Notes: generated by a model not told the origin, from the sequence alone. A stretch of DNA of 64,000 bases from Gymnopilus junonius (GCA_015501075.1 JADNYJ010000046.1:185606-249605), one strand, 5' to 3'. Counted from the first letter of the stretch, positions 13,416-26,184 are shown. Numbers and translations: made by a program.

Positions 13416-16400
13416 TTAATTCGACTTCCAAACCGTGATAGTCGATGCAAACCCGTCAGTATTAGCAGCTTCATTGATAAGTGCAACCCCATTAACAGTG
13501 AGCTGGTATGTTGAGGCAATAGTAGAGAAGCTATAGAGTCCGATATTGGAGGATGAAACAACACTTGCGATTTGTGCTTGACAATTTAACGTATTCGAAC
13601 AGTCTTGAGAGTAGTTCTATGACGTTATTCAGTGTGAAAGGTGCATGGAAAAAATAGTAAACAAGAGGCATTACCTCGAAGAAACTATACAGACCGGCCC
13701 CTGCAAAGGGTTGGTAAATGAATGGAAGGATATGGATGAAGGTCGCGCTCACCAAATATCAAGATATTTTGGGAACTCGTGATAGTCAAAGCCCATGCAG
13801 ATGCCCCGGAACTGTATGGGCTTGGGTCCTTAAAATCTGGATTAACGCTGAAAGGTGCTGGTGCAGTAGGAGTCGGTTGGAAATAAGGCTAGAAGTGGAA
13901 GGGAAAAGATGTTAGTTCATACTGGGAACTTTCCAAAATAAGCGGCGTACGGTCTCAGTCTGTATCAAGCCCATATAGTGGTTTTGCGCTCCAACAAGAT
14001 TATATTGATATAGAACATGATGTTCAGCTGCATAAAAGGGTACCGTATAGTGTACATGGAAATGAACATTTTTAAACAAACAGACATACCGGCAGTTCCA
14101 ATCATCCAAACAGGACCTTGCGATTCAGAAAGTATACCGCGTCCTGCATAGACTGTTATTTGATCCTGGTTCGGAGCATCCAAGTCGTGGTCTGCAAGCC
14201 ATACCCAAGTACCCTAATGACCCATTAACTACAAAGTGCCGACAAACCATAGAATCGCAACGCACCTCAAAGTAACCAGTTGCCTGAGAAGTTATGTGGA
14301 GACTCATGAAAGCAGCAAAACAATCTGTACCGGATATTGGGCAATTTGACACCTGAAGATCTGTTCCAGCGCCTGAAAACGATATTTATGACATGATCAA
14401 CGCCATCGTAAAGACGAAACGTACTGCCTGCAAGCCTATGTTTTACATCAGTAGGATAATTTCATTTTTTATATTTTAATGATTGCGCCTTACCTGATAT
14501 GAGTGTCCCACATTCCAGCACCAGCCTGAAAGCCGTCAGGTTCTCTTACGTTCCACTCAACGACGATTGCACCAGCAGCAGGTCCAACGGTCGTGAAGAC
14601 CACGTCAGTGATCTCTGTTTGACCTTGGTCACCCTCTTCTCCCACCTTAAATACGACTTGTGGATTTGTCTGATCCTGGAATGCGGGACCTTTGCCAGCA
14701 AGTACAGACCAGGCCTCTCCAACAAGTCGCGTACCAGCAGGGATAGTCAATGTGGAAGATACAATATAGAAGCCTGCATCGAGGAAAATCACTTTGCATG
14801 ACGAGAACTGGATCAAATTTGAGTGAGTTAAGAAAGCGCCAGAGAACGCCTACATACATTGTCGAAAAGGGCCTGAAGAGCCTCCGTATCATCGGTAACT
14901 CCGTCACCTTTCGCGCCATTATCTCGGGCGCTGACGAAATTGGAGATATCGTAGTCGGCATATTGTGGATGCCCACGACTTACAATCTTTCCATCTGGAC
15001 CCAATAGCGAAGAAGCCTTGACCGGCGCAGGGATACTTCCTTGCCTGTATACACCGTTTGGGTTGATGCCTTCAAATATGTTACCCTGTCCCCATGCTGC
15101 GAAGGTCGTCAGAGGTGAAGCCGGTGCTCGTGCGCCAAGCTGAGCCATAGGTCCGCTATTGAGATAGACTGGGACCTCTATAAGTTTCGCGTTATCGACC
15201 ACGATTGAGCCAGCAAGCGTTCCGTTTGAGGCAACATCCGTCTGAATGAAGACTGAAGTGTTCGTCACCACTGTATCGATTATGGCCTGCGCGCCCGTAC
15301 CGCCAGTAGCAATGGAGAAGCCGACCTAAGTGAATAGGAAGGTCTGTTTGATAGTAAACATATTTAGGGCTTAAAATACGTGCCTGACAATTGTTGATTG
15401 TGATATCCTGGTAAGTCCATCCTGTCAGAAAACGTGAGTAGATCATGAACAGTAGCAGTGTAAGACATACCCCAGTTCCAGAGACTGAAAATTGCCGTCT
15501 GTGCATTGTTGACAGTGACGTTTCGTACAGTAAACCTATTGAGAATCAAAGCGAATCCTTCGAGTTCAATTACTAAAAAGCGCACTGCTGATTTCCAGCC
15601 CATATGCCAAATTTTCCTGCAAGGTTTCCGTTCAAACTTCAAACTCCACTGAAAACACATCAAAGCGAAACTGAATACCTCCGTTGAAGACCAAGTCACC
15701 CATAAAGCCACCGCTACATGATCAGAGGAGTCAGCACAATAATACCACCCAGCGCGAGAACGTCTTCAAACCTTCCATCTTCCATCCATACACCTTAAAA
15801 TACCTTGTTATAAAAAGACTCAAGTACTCTGGAAAAGGTGACTCACCTTGATGAACCGTGTCTGGTGCAGGAGACATCTCAAAGACCAGATTGATGAGTG
15901 ATGTCGCTTGGGCGACGCGCCAATGAATTCCGGTTGCCGAACCTTCCGGAGGAATTCTACAAAATTGATGCATAAATGATTGGCTTTAGAATGGCCAACG
16001 GAATATCACTTACTGCGTCATGTCGAAAACGAAGTTTCTTACGGAACGATGACTGTAATAAAGGAGTACTGTTAAAACGAATTATACTGAGGTCCATTGA
16101 ACAAATTTACAAGTTATTAGTAGGATCAAAAAATTGTCCGTTAGCCGTGTAGGGATTCGCATCTATCTTCTATTTCAGTACTAGACCAAAATCCAGACCG
16201 ATCGACTCACCGACTAAACCAAACCCATTGAAATCAGGCGTAGCCAACAAGGTCGGAGGAACTCTTGCATCGCCAATGAGTTGAGTGTAGTAGTATGGTA
16301 TTATGGAAGTCGATATGAGGTATGTTCTTTCCAACATTCCCGATTAGTTATCGCTAATCAAATGTCGCTCAAGAGAACCTTATATTACCCCTGAGGAAAA

Positions 16401-17047
16401 TAGACGACAGCGGGAGAGACACTGTAATATTAATGACAGTGAGTGTTTCTCTCAGGTCCAGACAGTCAGGTAGCTTCAGGTTGCTCACGTTGAAGAGGAA
16501 CAAACCGAGTTTCCACACCGGTTCTGGTCGGTAATAGCGAGGCTGAGAAAAAGGAACATGATTACGACTGACACCTCGGAAAGAAAACGAGTAAGCTGTC
16601 GTTACTTGATGGCCGCTGTATCATCGTGCACGCCATCGCCTACGGCACCGTAATCCTAAAAATCCATAGTTTAATGATAGTAAGGAAAATGGATAAAAAT
16701 TCGGCGCATACCTTGACATTCCTGAACACTTTGTAACTACTGGGGTCTGAGTTGAACGGCGATATTCCTTGATGCTTGATGCTCTCCATCCAGAAAGGGC
16801 TCGAGCTGCTGGCAAAAGTCGGAGAGCTGGCGGTGCTGCATCCGTCTCCCGTTGAATTAGAAGACTTCGGAATGGATGGTGCCCTCCTTGAGTGTTCGCG
16901 TACATGGATTGAGTGGGCGACTCCAGCATTTACGACTGATTGGGCTTGAAAAGAAAGGAGCGTGGGGGCAAGCAGTAAAGACAGTAGTAAAGAGCGTGTA
17001 GGGGCAAGTAAAACCATCGTTGGAGCGAGGACGCTGGAGAGACGCAT
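13416..17047 (-). CDS. GH55 exo/endo beta-1,3-glucanase, secreted
   Basis: A minus-strand gene of many small exons. The start MRLSSVLAP at 17047 is followed by a hydrophobic signal-like stretch (a later Met gives MVLLAPTRSLLLSLLLAPTL). Two right-handed beta-helix modules are marked by the pectate-lyase-3 signature: DYGAVGDGVHDDTAAI near 16655-16615 and DNGAKGDGVTDDTEAL near 14915-14870. This paired arrangement is the hallmark of GH55, which cleaves beta-1,3-glucan in fungal walls. Other family text: QLIGDARVPPTLL, TGIHWRVAQATSLINLVF, NVTVNNAQTAIFSLWNWG, FTSQ-type aromatic motifs, and a C-terminus ending FASTITVWKSN. Length (about 770-800 residues) fits the family. The role is likely cell-wall remodelling or glucan digestion. 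I did not assign the catalytic Glu. Exon ends were read by eye; a few may shift by some bases. Confidence 0.88.
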
Positions 17048-18297
17048 AGAAGTCGGACCAGGATAAGCACCTTGACGGGAGCTCAAGGCAGACAATGCTT
17101 TTTCTAGGCCTTATATACGGGCACGCAGGCACATATTCATCTCAAAGCGAAATTCGAAGCGGAGAACGGAACAAGAGTGGACGATTTGACGTATCATTCG
17201 TTGGCTGACATGTTCCTCCGCGACAGGTATTCGAGAATTGCACATGGATCTATGCTCTATGAATTCTCAGGAATAAGGTACACAACTTCAGTTACATACC
17301 ATAATCCCCAACGCAAGTTCGAAAAGCAGACCTTATCACTAATTCGCTTCGAACCCGCTACAAACGGATGCCATGCCGGATGTCCATATCAAGCCGTTGC
17401 AGCAAGCCGTATGCCAAAGAGAAGCGCAAACAGGAGAGGTAAGAGAATTCTTATGATCGATACATCCCAGTAGCTTTGCTTAGGAAGAACGAGCAAGTCC
17501 GACTTCGAAGTTCAGAACCTTGTGGACGATGTCACTTGCACTTGCACCGCTGACTTCCCCAAACCGTTAATCGTTGAAGATGGCCGAAAATCGCTGGCAT
17601 GAACACTGTCCAAATTTATTTAAGAAAAGAAGCGCAGCCAATGTCAATAATGACCTACCAGTTTCCTCAAACCGCCCTGCATCGTGACGAGTCGTCAAAA
17701 GCCTTGTACTGATTGGATCCTGCATTTTGTGAGCCATGTCGAACTCAAACTCTATGAATGGATTCAAACAAGCAGCCCCCGAGGGCCTGGACCACATAGA
17801 AGCGATTAAAAAATCTTTCGTTGTGGGTGGAACCAGAAATACATGCAAGCGGAAGCTCGCAAATGAGTGGGAACAGTGTGACGTGTCACATTGGTGACAG
17901 TCCAATCGGTAATCGGGCCGCCCAGCTGCCAACAGCTGCCAGCAAGCCAAGCCGTCTACTTGCCATCTACAGTGCCCAAGTTCGCTTCGAGAACGATGGG
18001 CAGCCTAAGCTGCATGGACAGCAGATTTTGAATAACTTATGGCTCTGGTTTTCTCCACGCTTTCTCTGTCTTTCAATCGGAGAAGGCTGGTAAGTCACAG
18101 GTCAGAGACTTCTTCAAGTTGTCCGACGTTGAACCTTTTCAGACAGGCTAGACTATTTTTTCAGTTCTTAAAAAAAGTTGTGGATGGTGTACAGATGGTG
18201 TGCTTGGAACTGTGCTTCTATTTATCCTTTCTTGCATTTGGTTTGTCAATTCAGAATTTCACTACAATAAAAACTCTCGTTAACTCCTTCACCCCAA
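17048..18297. other. non-coding stretch upstream of the GH55 gene
   Basis: No ORF here shows family-like text or good splice sites. The first 100-200 bp should hold the GH55 promoter on the minus strand. Confidence 0.4.
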
Positions 18298-18510
18298 CTA
18301 GGAAATGAATAAACCCACCCTGCAGTGAACATTTGGAGGGAGGCAAACAGGTGCACTGCAGCTCCCATTAACGCAAAAAGATGGTGCGCATAGCAGCTTT
18401 CCCGCAGTGCACATTGATTCCAGCTCGGAATCCGCGTTGGTCATGCAAGCAAGTACGGCCATCTGATGGAAGGCCAATATTGCACAGAATATGCTGAACG
18501 TCAACTTCAT
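18298..18510 (-). CDS. candidate small secreted cysteine-rich protein, 70 aa
   Basis: A single exon starting MKLTFSIFCAILAF, a typical short signal peptide with possible cleavage after VLA at residue 21. The mature part is about 49 residues with seven cysteines (22, 34, 41, 46, 51, 56, 63). Spacing is C-x11-C-x6-C-x4-C-x4-C-x4-C-x6-C. An upstream in-frame ATG at 18591 would add 27 residues without signal character, so the 18510 start is preferred. A TATA-like box lies about 90 bp upstream on the same strand. The pattern resembles fungal effector-like or antimicrobial small secreted proteins, but no family is recognised and function is unknown. An odd Cys number could mean a dimer or a missed exon. 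Confidence 0.5.
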   Translation of the reverse strand: MKLTFSIFCAILAFHQMAVLACMTNADSELESMCTAGKLLCAPSFCVNGSCSAPVCLPPNVHCRVGLFIS

Positions 18511-18594
18511 AGCTATTCGTTGACAATCTGTTGGCCCTGATAGTCTTCCTGAAAGATAAAAATGGGGCGTTGTTCCATCAGATATCCTCACTGG

Positions 18595-18606
18595 CCTTTT
18601 ATATTG
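18595..18606 (-). promoter_or_regulatory. TATA-like box upstream of the small Cys-rich ORF
   Basis: On the minus strand the sequence reads CAATATAAAAGG, 85-96 bp upstream of the ATG at 18510. Position and sequence fit a fungal TATA element. Confidence 0.4.
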
Positions 18607-20408
18607 TTAATGATTTACCCTGCATGGACAGGTATGTGAATTTTTTTCTCCCTGCCAACGTGCATTTCGCACAGGGTAACCTATCCCAACCAAAGATAAA
18701 TTTCTGTCTCGTTGCAGTCCCTGATTTCGGAATTCGCACTGTTAATATTGAACGTTTGAACAGTGGAGCTCAGCGCTCAGCTTCCATATCATGAGCGGCA
18801 GGGCTGAAGGCAAGTCGTTGAACTTGCCCATTAGCATTTCGCTGTCGACTTCTGTGCGCTGGCATGTGATCCAGCAAAAACTCTGCAGACCCTCCAGCTG
18901 ACCAGCTCTTGAACCATGCATCTAGTCGCCCAAACGTCACTACTAGTAGGGCATATCCCAGTTACGCATCAGCGACTTCATTTGACACCTCCCACACCCG
19001 CTTTATTTGCAAGCAGAACCAATCTTCGATGTCCACGATTGACAATGCATCACCGACTTGAACAAAGAGTTCAAAAGAAGAAGCCAAGGGGATATCATGT
19101 CACCATACTCGCATGGAGAAGATTTTGGGGATAAATCTGCTGTGGGATTCAGGTGGGACGCAATCTTGAGCTAAACTCGACTTTTAACATGAGGTATTTG
19201 CAGGCAGAGGACGATGGGTCGTGGAGACGAGACCGTCTGTACAGCTGTTGAGTCTCGACGAATACTGGGAACGATTAATCTGAGCAGATCAGCTACCAGA
19301 GATTTAAAGGTGCAGTCGGAAATGAAATGCTTACCAAATTCGACCTCTCGCCCAACTGCAGTGACCAGTGAATGGGCAAGCGTACAAGAAAAGGAATCGG
19401 CCCATCGGGAAGCAAAATCGGGAGGCCATAAAAATCATATATATTCATAGTTCATAACCGCGAGCAAGCCAAACGCAGGCGAGGAGGCGATGGATATTCG
19501 GTATTCGGGGAAAAATGATAAGAGGAAAGCACACCAGCACACCTATGAGAGAAGACGACTAATGCCTAATATTGAAACACGTCGACTCGTCATCGGCTCC
19601 CTGGCAAGGACATGGGCTGCGGTATGCCTAGAAAAGAAAGTAAAAAAAAGTTGGATACACTCCAAGGAACGGGAAATCGAGTATCCAGAGTCGGCGTAGA
19701 AAAGAAAGGAAGGTAAGAACCAGAAATGTAAACTAGCTAACATCAGGATGGGCTTCTGTAGTTCTCCTTCGTATATATACTTATTATGAAAATAAGCGCG
19801 GAATCAAGAAAAGAAAGTATAAAAATGGTAACTAAATTGGAAATGAAGAAAAAAGGGGGAATCAGCTTGGAAAGGAGCGTAAATAATGAACTCCTTCCAC
19901 GCAACGGTACTCGAGAAAAAAATACACCCATACAAGTCATACAAGAAGACTACAGTTTCGCGTACAGACTTTAGATTATTAACTAAGACAACAACAGGAC
20001 GAAAGCAAGGAAGAAAAAAGATATAAGCCGTAGTAAATATAGACGACGGGAAGGAGGGAGAGGAACGAGAAGGGTTGATATACCGGCTTGAGCTGAGGAC
20101 AGCGATAGCACGACAAAGGAGATGATACGGAGGGACATTTTTAACCAGGGTCAAGAAAGATGGTGACAGGGACATGGGGAGTCGTACGTTTCGTTTCGTC
20201 AGAATAAATATGCAAGACATGGGGTACGCCGACAGAGAAAAACTGGAGAAAGATATACATGACGTAGATTTGGCATCCGTGTCGCCCACCCATAGTTTAC
20301 GAAAGCCGGTCGCCCGGATGCGACCAAAGAATAGGGTAGCGAACGAAGTGTAGGAGCTGGATGGAGGCGAAGCTGACACAGATGCGTATATTGCTTTCAT
20401 GAACTATT
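18607..20408. other. non-coding stretch, including the probable 3' UTR of the next gene
   Basis: No convincing gene. A 198-codon minus-strand ORF (20400-19804) begins 9 bp after the stop of the next gene, but it has odd composition and no domain, so I treat it as 3' UTR. Confidence 0.4.
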
Positions 20409-21221
20409 TCATGCAGCAGGGGCGGCCTAGATTATCATTTGTTAGAATAATGTAATTGGTTCCAGGTCAGGAACTAACCTCTGGCTCTTCGGCGGCAGCT
20501 TCAGCTTCTGGTTCCTCAGCAATTGTTTCGTCGACTTTGGCGCTAGAAGCCGCAGCAGGTTGCTGTCCTTCAACCTACAAAGTCACATTGTCAGCCTCAT
20601 GTTTATACAGACGAACACGAGTAGAAGCAAAAAAAAATCGATAAAATCACACGACTGCGGCCATAAGCACCAACGCTGAAGGGAATACGAACCTTAGACG
20701 CAGGTTTCTTGGATCCGGCTCTCGAGGCGGGCTTAGCAGAGGGAGCGCGGGAGGGCGCTTTGGCAGCCTTGGAGGCAGGCTTAGCCGAGGCTTTAGAAGC
20801 GGGTTTCACTGACGCCTTGGAGGCGGGCTTGGTTGCAGCCTTGGAAGCAGGTTTGGTCACAGCCTTTGAGGAAGGCTTGGCGGCCTTAGAGGCAGGTTTG
20901 GTCTGCACGGAGCAATGATATCTCAGGGTCGAAGCACGGAACCCGGAGGAAGCGAGATAAACGAACCTTTTTGGCTGCCGGCTCTGCCTCGCTCTCCTCT
21001 GTGCCATTAGGCTCTTCTGGGGCCTTCCTCTTAGTACCCTTGGTGCTCTTTGGTTTTTCTTCCTTATCGGAGACTTCCTTGGGGGCCTTCTTGGACTTGG
21101 GCTTTGCAGGGGTCTTCTTCGGTGCTGGCTCCGCCTTGGGTTGTTCCTTAATGCGAGTTGAGCGGCGGGGCGCAGGAGCATCGCCAGTTTCACCAGCGGG
21201 AGCGGCAGCTTTGCGAGGCAT
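20409..21221 (-). CDS. Lys/Ala-rich nuclear protein with PASKA repeats
   Basis: Exons 20967-21221, 20693-20902, 20479-20574 and 20409-20426 are all in phase, giving about 192 residues. Start MPRKAAAPAGETG, then RRSTRIKEQPK and KKTPAKPKSKKAP, typical of chromatin or nucleolar basic proteins. Exon 2 is a short tandem repeat of (T/S/A)KPASKA about ten times, and the end is acidic (EEPEAEAAAEEPE). Composition resembles linker-histone tails or HMG-like DNA-binding proteins, but no winged-helix or HMG box is present. Role in DNA or RNA binding is inference from composition. The gene has its own promoter region, 21222-21500, shared with no close divergent gene. Confidence 0.7.
20700..20900 (-). repeat. 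tandem 24-30 bp repeat coding for KPASKA units
   Basis: The coding repeat in exon 2 alternates between AAGCCTGCCTCCAAGGC-like units. Units differ mostly at silent positions, so selection on the protein rather than a very recent expansion is likely. Confidence 0.7.
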
Positions 21222-21647
21222 AGCGGACGATGAGGACGAGGCGGGGGCGGGGAGATAAAATGGGGGTTAAAGGAAGAGACGCGTTTTGCGTCCAAATCGA
21301 TTCAACGTCCGTTTGTTGACACCGCCAAAACAATTTCCCATCACGTGCTGCGTGTTTGGTCACATTGTTATTGTTCGCGTCAACTCCGAATTTTCAATCA
21401 ACAATCTCTTCCTCCTTCTCACACACGCGACGGGACAAATCCTTCTATATGTCCACATTGACAGATATTGGCAGACAAGCATGGGTGTATTTTAATTTTA
21501 ATTCGGTCTCCAGTCTTCGGCTTCGAACGTCCTGTGCATCGTTCATAGGGAACTAAACAGGACCTAGTATTGGGACGATTTCGACTTTACGAGCGTAATT
21601 TAGGTTCAGAATACTGGTAAGGTAATGTTTTTTCGAAGTTGATTCAG

Positions 21648-22710
21648 TTAACAAACAATATGAGTATACCAATCCTCATCTTCAGTATCGATGAAGATAT
21701 TCACCCCTTCCGGTCCATACATTGCCCCCTGAACGATGTATCCCTTTGCACGAATAGAGTCTAACGCCTTGACAAAGGACTCTAAGAGAGAACGTTCCCC
21801 CGAAGGACCGTCATTGATTTGACTTGTACGAGTGCGCCCTACGTTGAAAACGAAAATGCTAGGTGGCTGGTAGCTGGTGGAAACAGACGACTGATGTCCT
21901 AGGTTAGCTCAACTTGACAGTGTATTTGGCAACGCATAGCTTACTGGATTAACTTCAGCGGGCGGTGCACTGCCATTAACGGGTTCCGGAGCTGAAGACT
22001 ATGGGCAGATCAACAGCTCAAATCTGACGCGCATGAAGAGTATCATTTGACGGCCTACCATTCTCACAGTTGGCTTTGGATCTGGATAGGTCTGATCTTT
22101 TCTGCGTATTCTTTGCTGGGTGTAGGAAGAAAGAAACTGCAACTACGCAGAGGAACTGATTATATATCAGCTCATCGCACTGATCGGGTCCCCATTTGGT
22201 CCAGCCTTACGAAATGTCCTCGGCGTGTTTACGTCAATACGCATCCATTGCAATGCATGAAGTCCTCTGCTAACAATCCTTCACTTGGCGACCTCATTGA
22301 CCCAAATGTGACGCACCATTTTATCTACATAGTAATCCTTTTCTGGATGGTAATGCCGCCCATCTCCCATAGCGAGGTCCCCTTCATCATCATCGTCACT
22401 TCAGGCTCCAGTGGGAGCGCCTCCACCGAAAAGGTCGTTCGAATTTCCAGAAATCGCTTCGCCTACTGATCTATAACAAAGTGTGCGCGGCAAGCCAATA
22501 ATCCCACAACTGAATCCTAGAGCTCGTCTTCTGGAAAGAATTTTTTTTTTGAAGACTTGGCGAAACGGGTTCCACGAGCGTGCCGTGGGTCGTTTCCGAA
22601 GAATCGGTTGAGGTCGATCGAAACAGTCCCTCCGCCATATTTTGACATACGATAGAAGTGCACGCGGGATTTATCGATAATTTCTCCGCGCTGCTTGTGT
22701 ATTCCTCCAT
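21648..22710 (-). CDS. hypothetical multi-exon gene, 3' half clear, 5' half uncertain
   Basis: The C-terminal exon (to the TAA at 21648-21650) reads FNVGRTRTSQINDGPSGERS, then LLESFVKALDSIRAKGY and a final EGVNIFIDTEDEDWYTHIVC. It joins upstream, through introns ending ggacatcag and gcccatag, to SSAPEPVNGSAPPAEVNP and RIRRKDQTYPDPKPTVRM. Farther 5', two stretches look coding: an acidic DDDDEGDLAMGDGRHYHPEK near 22400-22340 and GEIIDKSRVHFYRMSKYGGG near 22690-22620. I could not connect all exons without a stop. I do not recognise the family. It may be a real gene with small exons or a partly decayed one. No signal peptide or TM helix is seen. Confidence 0.4.
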
Positions 22711-23498
22711 TCCGTTACCGGGTGCGTGGTCGAAAGCTGTGGTGGAAGAGAGTTGCTGATGCTTCTGAGGTCTGATCCACTGGGCTCACCGAGTACTCCG
22801 GTCCAAGCATTGCTTCACGTTATCGACGTGCGTGCCTGTATAATTAGTCGAGCGATTCGGAGGAAGAAAGTATTTTTCACATTTCTCCAGGAACTTCAGG
22901 TAATTACACAGAACATTTTAAGAACATCTTTGAGAATCGCTGCTAAACTGTATCAGTAGGCGCGAGTCTGGACGACTGTCAAGCCTCGGAGGTGTCCATC
23001 CACCGTCTTCGAGTCAATAAGAATACGAAAGGTACGGGTAGGCGCGCCCCTTGGACTGTCCAAATTTTAAAGCTTGACGCATGTTGCTAGTTGGGCTTTT
23101 TTAGATTCTCTTCCACCTTAACCTTTGAGAAATATGTCGAAAACTCTTGGACGACCTTCACGACATGACTGGCGACCCTGTCTCAGAAATAAAACTGTGT
23201 GCAACACAATTGGGCCCTTTTTGCACGTCTTTTATCTGGTATTATTTACCAGTTGTTGTGATTTATCCTTTGAGCTAGGGTACCTGTATGAGATTTGAAA
23301 AGAAGGCGAATAAAAGGTCCGAACTTGAAGGAGACTACCGTCAGTGCCGATCCAGCCGCCTATGCCAAGACTGCCATTAGCCACACAACTCCCAAATATG
23401 GACCACAATGAGAAGAAGAGCGAGTGATTCCAATTGGGAACCCGCTTTTCGACCTTTGCCATCAACTCTAAGCTTCCCCCTTGGTCGTTTGATCGCAA
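22711..23498. other. intergenic, nothing recognised
   Basis: About 790 bp between a minus-strand gene start and the first HNH-like gene. Only short ORFs without family-like features. Confidence 0.45.
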
Positions 23499-24740
23499 AT
23501 GTATTCCTCCTCATCTGGTGGCTCCACTGATAATTCTGATGGACCGCCTTCAACATCAGTCTCGGAGGCCGCAGCGATCCAGGAAGAAGGCCACATTTCG
23601 GATGGGCTCAAAAGACGTATAATCGAGGCCACCTTCGACCTCTCTGCCAACAGATGCCTAATCACGAATGCGCGAGAGGCTGTCAGGTATTGCCACGCGC
23701 TTTCACGAATGACTCCTGAACATATTGTAAGTCCTTGCACTTGGTCACTTTAGTATACAGCTCCTGATAGTTGCTCTAGATTGCCAGGCTTGAATATTCG
23801 TGGGGTATACAATACGGTCAAATGAACGTCGATTCTTCTTTAAACGTATTTTACCGTGCGTTTTGCTTTATAGTTATAGGACTCTATTCGTTGAATCCAA
23901 ACTCATGTGAACGCTGGGGATTAACAGTCACGTCCGAATTACACAGATCATTCCATCGTGGATTCTGGATTCTTATGCCTGAAGATATTAGATTTCTGGA
24001 TATCTACGAGAATCACACAATTCGAGGGCTACATGGGAATAATTTTTGGAGTTACTGCCGGCAAGTCAGCTTTGTTTTCTTGGACATTGAAAACAAACCT
24101 TATGCATTGATAGGCGGGGCCCTACAAATATAGACTCTTAGCTTCGTCTTACTTGAGTTCAGAAACACTTACTCATCACTTCATGCACAATGCACAAACT
24201 GGTGGCAACACTCGCATGCAATACGAGTACCCGTTCCACAATTTCCCGGTGCTCACTTCTCATGTACATCCGCGCTTCGCTATATGCCACGCTGGTCATG
24301 TACTTTCCAAGAGATGGCCCGATTTCATGTCTCCGCATCTTGGAACTCGGGCTCAAAGGACCATAATGGTCATTTTGCGTATCTACAAGTTATGGACAAC
24401 GCGCATTCCTCAAAATGCTGGTAACTGGTTCTTGCAACGAATATCATCAACTGGGCAATTTCAATTAGAAGATGGTGATAGTGAAACCAGCGATCGGACT
24501 CGAACACGACGTTATGATTGGGCGCTAGATCGTCGCGAAGGTGGGATTCACCCTCCAACGTCAACATTGACTAGTGACTCCGTTTTGGCTTTTGACTTAT
24601 TAAACTCTCAACAAGGATATGAAGGTATTTCAGTATCTCAGTGGCTGAATGGGATTCAAAGCTCGCCGTCTGAAGGACCAATTCACAATGGAGTAGAACC
24701 CCATGAGGAGGCCGTTGGAAGAAGGCAGCGCAACCAATGA
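23499..24740 (+). CDS. HNH nuclease-like protein, copy A (short form)
   Basis: Exons 23499-23726, 23780-23855, 23928-24060 and 24134-24740 are in phase, about 347 residues. The third intron would use a GC donor (gcaagt). The HNH_2-like core is spread over the first three exons: ANRCLITN, then YCHALSR (first His), LEYSWGIQYGQMNVDSSLN (Asn) and ELHRSFHRGFW (last His). A conserved second domain follows (YPFHNFPVLTSHVHPRFAIC), then a polar tail. The order matches an unnamed HNH-domain family common in mushroom genomes; DNA cleavage is expected from the fold but unproven. It lies tail-to-tail with copy B and is the outer member of the left half of the mirror-image cluster. Confidence 0.72.
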
Positions 24741-25015
24741 TAGCATCGCCTTGGCTACTTTGTAATAATGTAGTATTGTGAGTCATATAGTAGAGTGATA
24801 CATATACAATATGTCGATGATAAGTCGAATTGGCCCAGAAGCCTTGTTCAGGCAAAAGCTAGCTTCAATCCACGAGGAACAGAATAAAGTCAATGCACTT
24901 TCTGCGGCTTATATTTCCTGGTAACCCCGTGAGACGGTTGGAGGGTCGGTCGACGAAGATCAAAAATGTCATCAAATCTAATTGGAGAATTCGAATAGGA
25001 AACAATATGTACAAA

Positions 25016-26095
25016 TTAATTCACTTCTTTGTCCACTATGGCAAAAGAATGTTCTTTATCAACGTATGACACTCCTAGGAGATAATACCAGACAGCTGAA
25101 ATACCATAGAACAAGGTTCCGAAGCTGGCAAAGGCCTGAAAATCTACGAACGCCGGAATGCCCTGCTTTGACTGTACCAAACAGTTGGTATTTTCAGCAA
25201 CGTCCGCGACCCAATTTATGATTCTGGATTCCTTCTCCTCGGTGGTTATTGATCCGCAGGCCTGGATGATATCCACCAAAGTATCCGGGTTGATGGAGTC
25301 AGCATCCTCTTTGGCCTCTGACCTTGCACGCTTGGATGGGCGATCTCCTTCTTGCAGGTCATCATCTTCTGTATCTGCATTCCAGCGACCGGACCGAGTG
25401 CGATAACTGACTTCACTTCTTTTGTCTTCACGGTTGTCGTCTGGGTCCTTTGCCTCCTGCTTATTGTCTAACGTCTGCGGAGGCACCGGTTTGACCCAAC
25501 GTTTATAGATCTGGACGATCACTCTAAGTTCCGTCTTATATGAGTCCTCGAAAGTATTATCTTCGAGTGCATACTTCTGGGCAGTGTGGCAGAGAACGAA
25601 ACGAGGATGAATGTGGGATTTGATTTTTGGCAAGCTACGAAAGGGGTAAGCATGATGTTCAAAATCTGTGGCCTGTGGAATGTTTGGTCGAGTTTTCTGA
25701 GTCAATTTGTCTATGAATCGGCATCGCTTCCATGCCTCTGCCCAGAGGGACGAATGTATATTCAAAAACTCCATTCTAAATAAGTTTTTGCCGCCATCAG
25801 CTAGATGCCCAGGTCGTAGTATAGTGCATCGCGTTTACCTCTGGCTTCACTAATTCCATGAAGTTGTTATCTCTATTACAGCCACGCTTTTTGTGATTTT
25901 GGTAAGCTTTGATAACGCGCCTGGCAGGAATTAGAACCCAATTTCCTTTGTCAAAGGCGTGGTGTAGTCGTGAATTAACTGGTTACGAGCAGTAACAAAA
26001 CAGTAAACTGCCTTTCTTAGGCCCTAGAAAGAGTGAATACTCACTCCTCATGATATTGAAACGTGAGTCGATATTAAGATGCCCCATCAAGTCAC
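25016..26095 (-). pseudogene. HNH nuclease-like, copy B (long form), 5' end lost
   Basis: The last exon (about 25774-25016) is open, with YPFRSLPKIKSHIHPRFVLC and a long tail ending in a hydrophobic segment (GTLFYGISAVWYYLLGVSYV). Upstream, exon 25839-25978 reads LNSRLHHAFDKGNWVLIP (last His of HNH), and a remnant at 26045-26095 reads HLNIDSRFNIMR (Asn). The first exon with the metal-binding His, and the LEYSWG block, are missing: sequence breaks at about 26095, just 90 bp before the divergent copy C starts. So this is a 5'-truncated relative of copy E. A rescued shorter transcript is possible, but it would lack part of the active site. Confidence 0.65.
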
Positions 26096-26184
26096 ATTTT
26101 CGATTTAAATTATTAGTATTAATGTTGATCTGATTACGTCATTTTACCACCGTCTCCTTCGTTTCCAACATTCACAATCCACCA

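Noticed and set aside
19804..20400. 198-codon minus-strand ORF right after the stop of the PASKA-repeat gene
   Set aside because: Ser/Phe-rich with no domain, no splice logic and starts within the presumed 3' UTR; likely chance.
22047..22469. 140-codon plus-strand ORF
   Set aside because: Overlaps coding-like exons on the other strand and has no recognisable domain.
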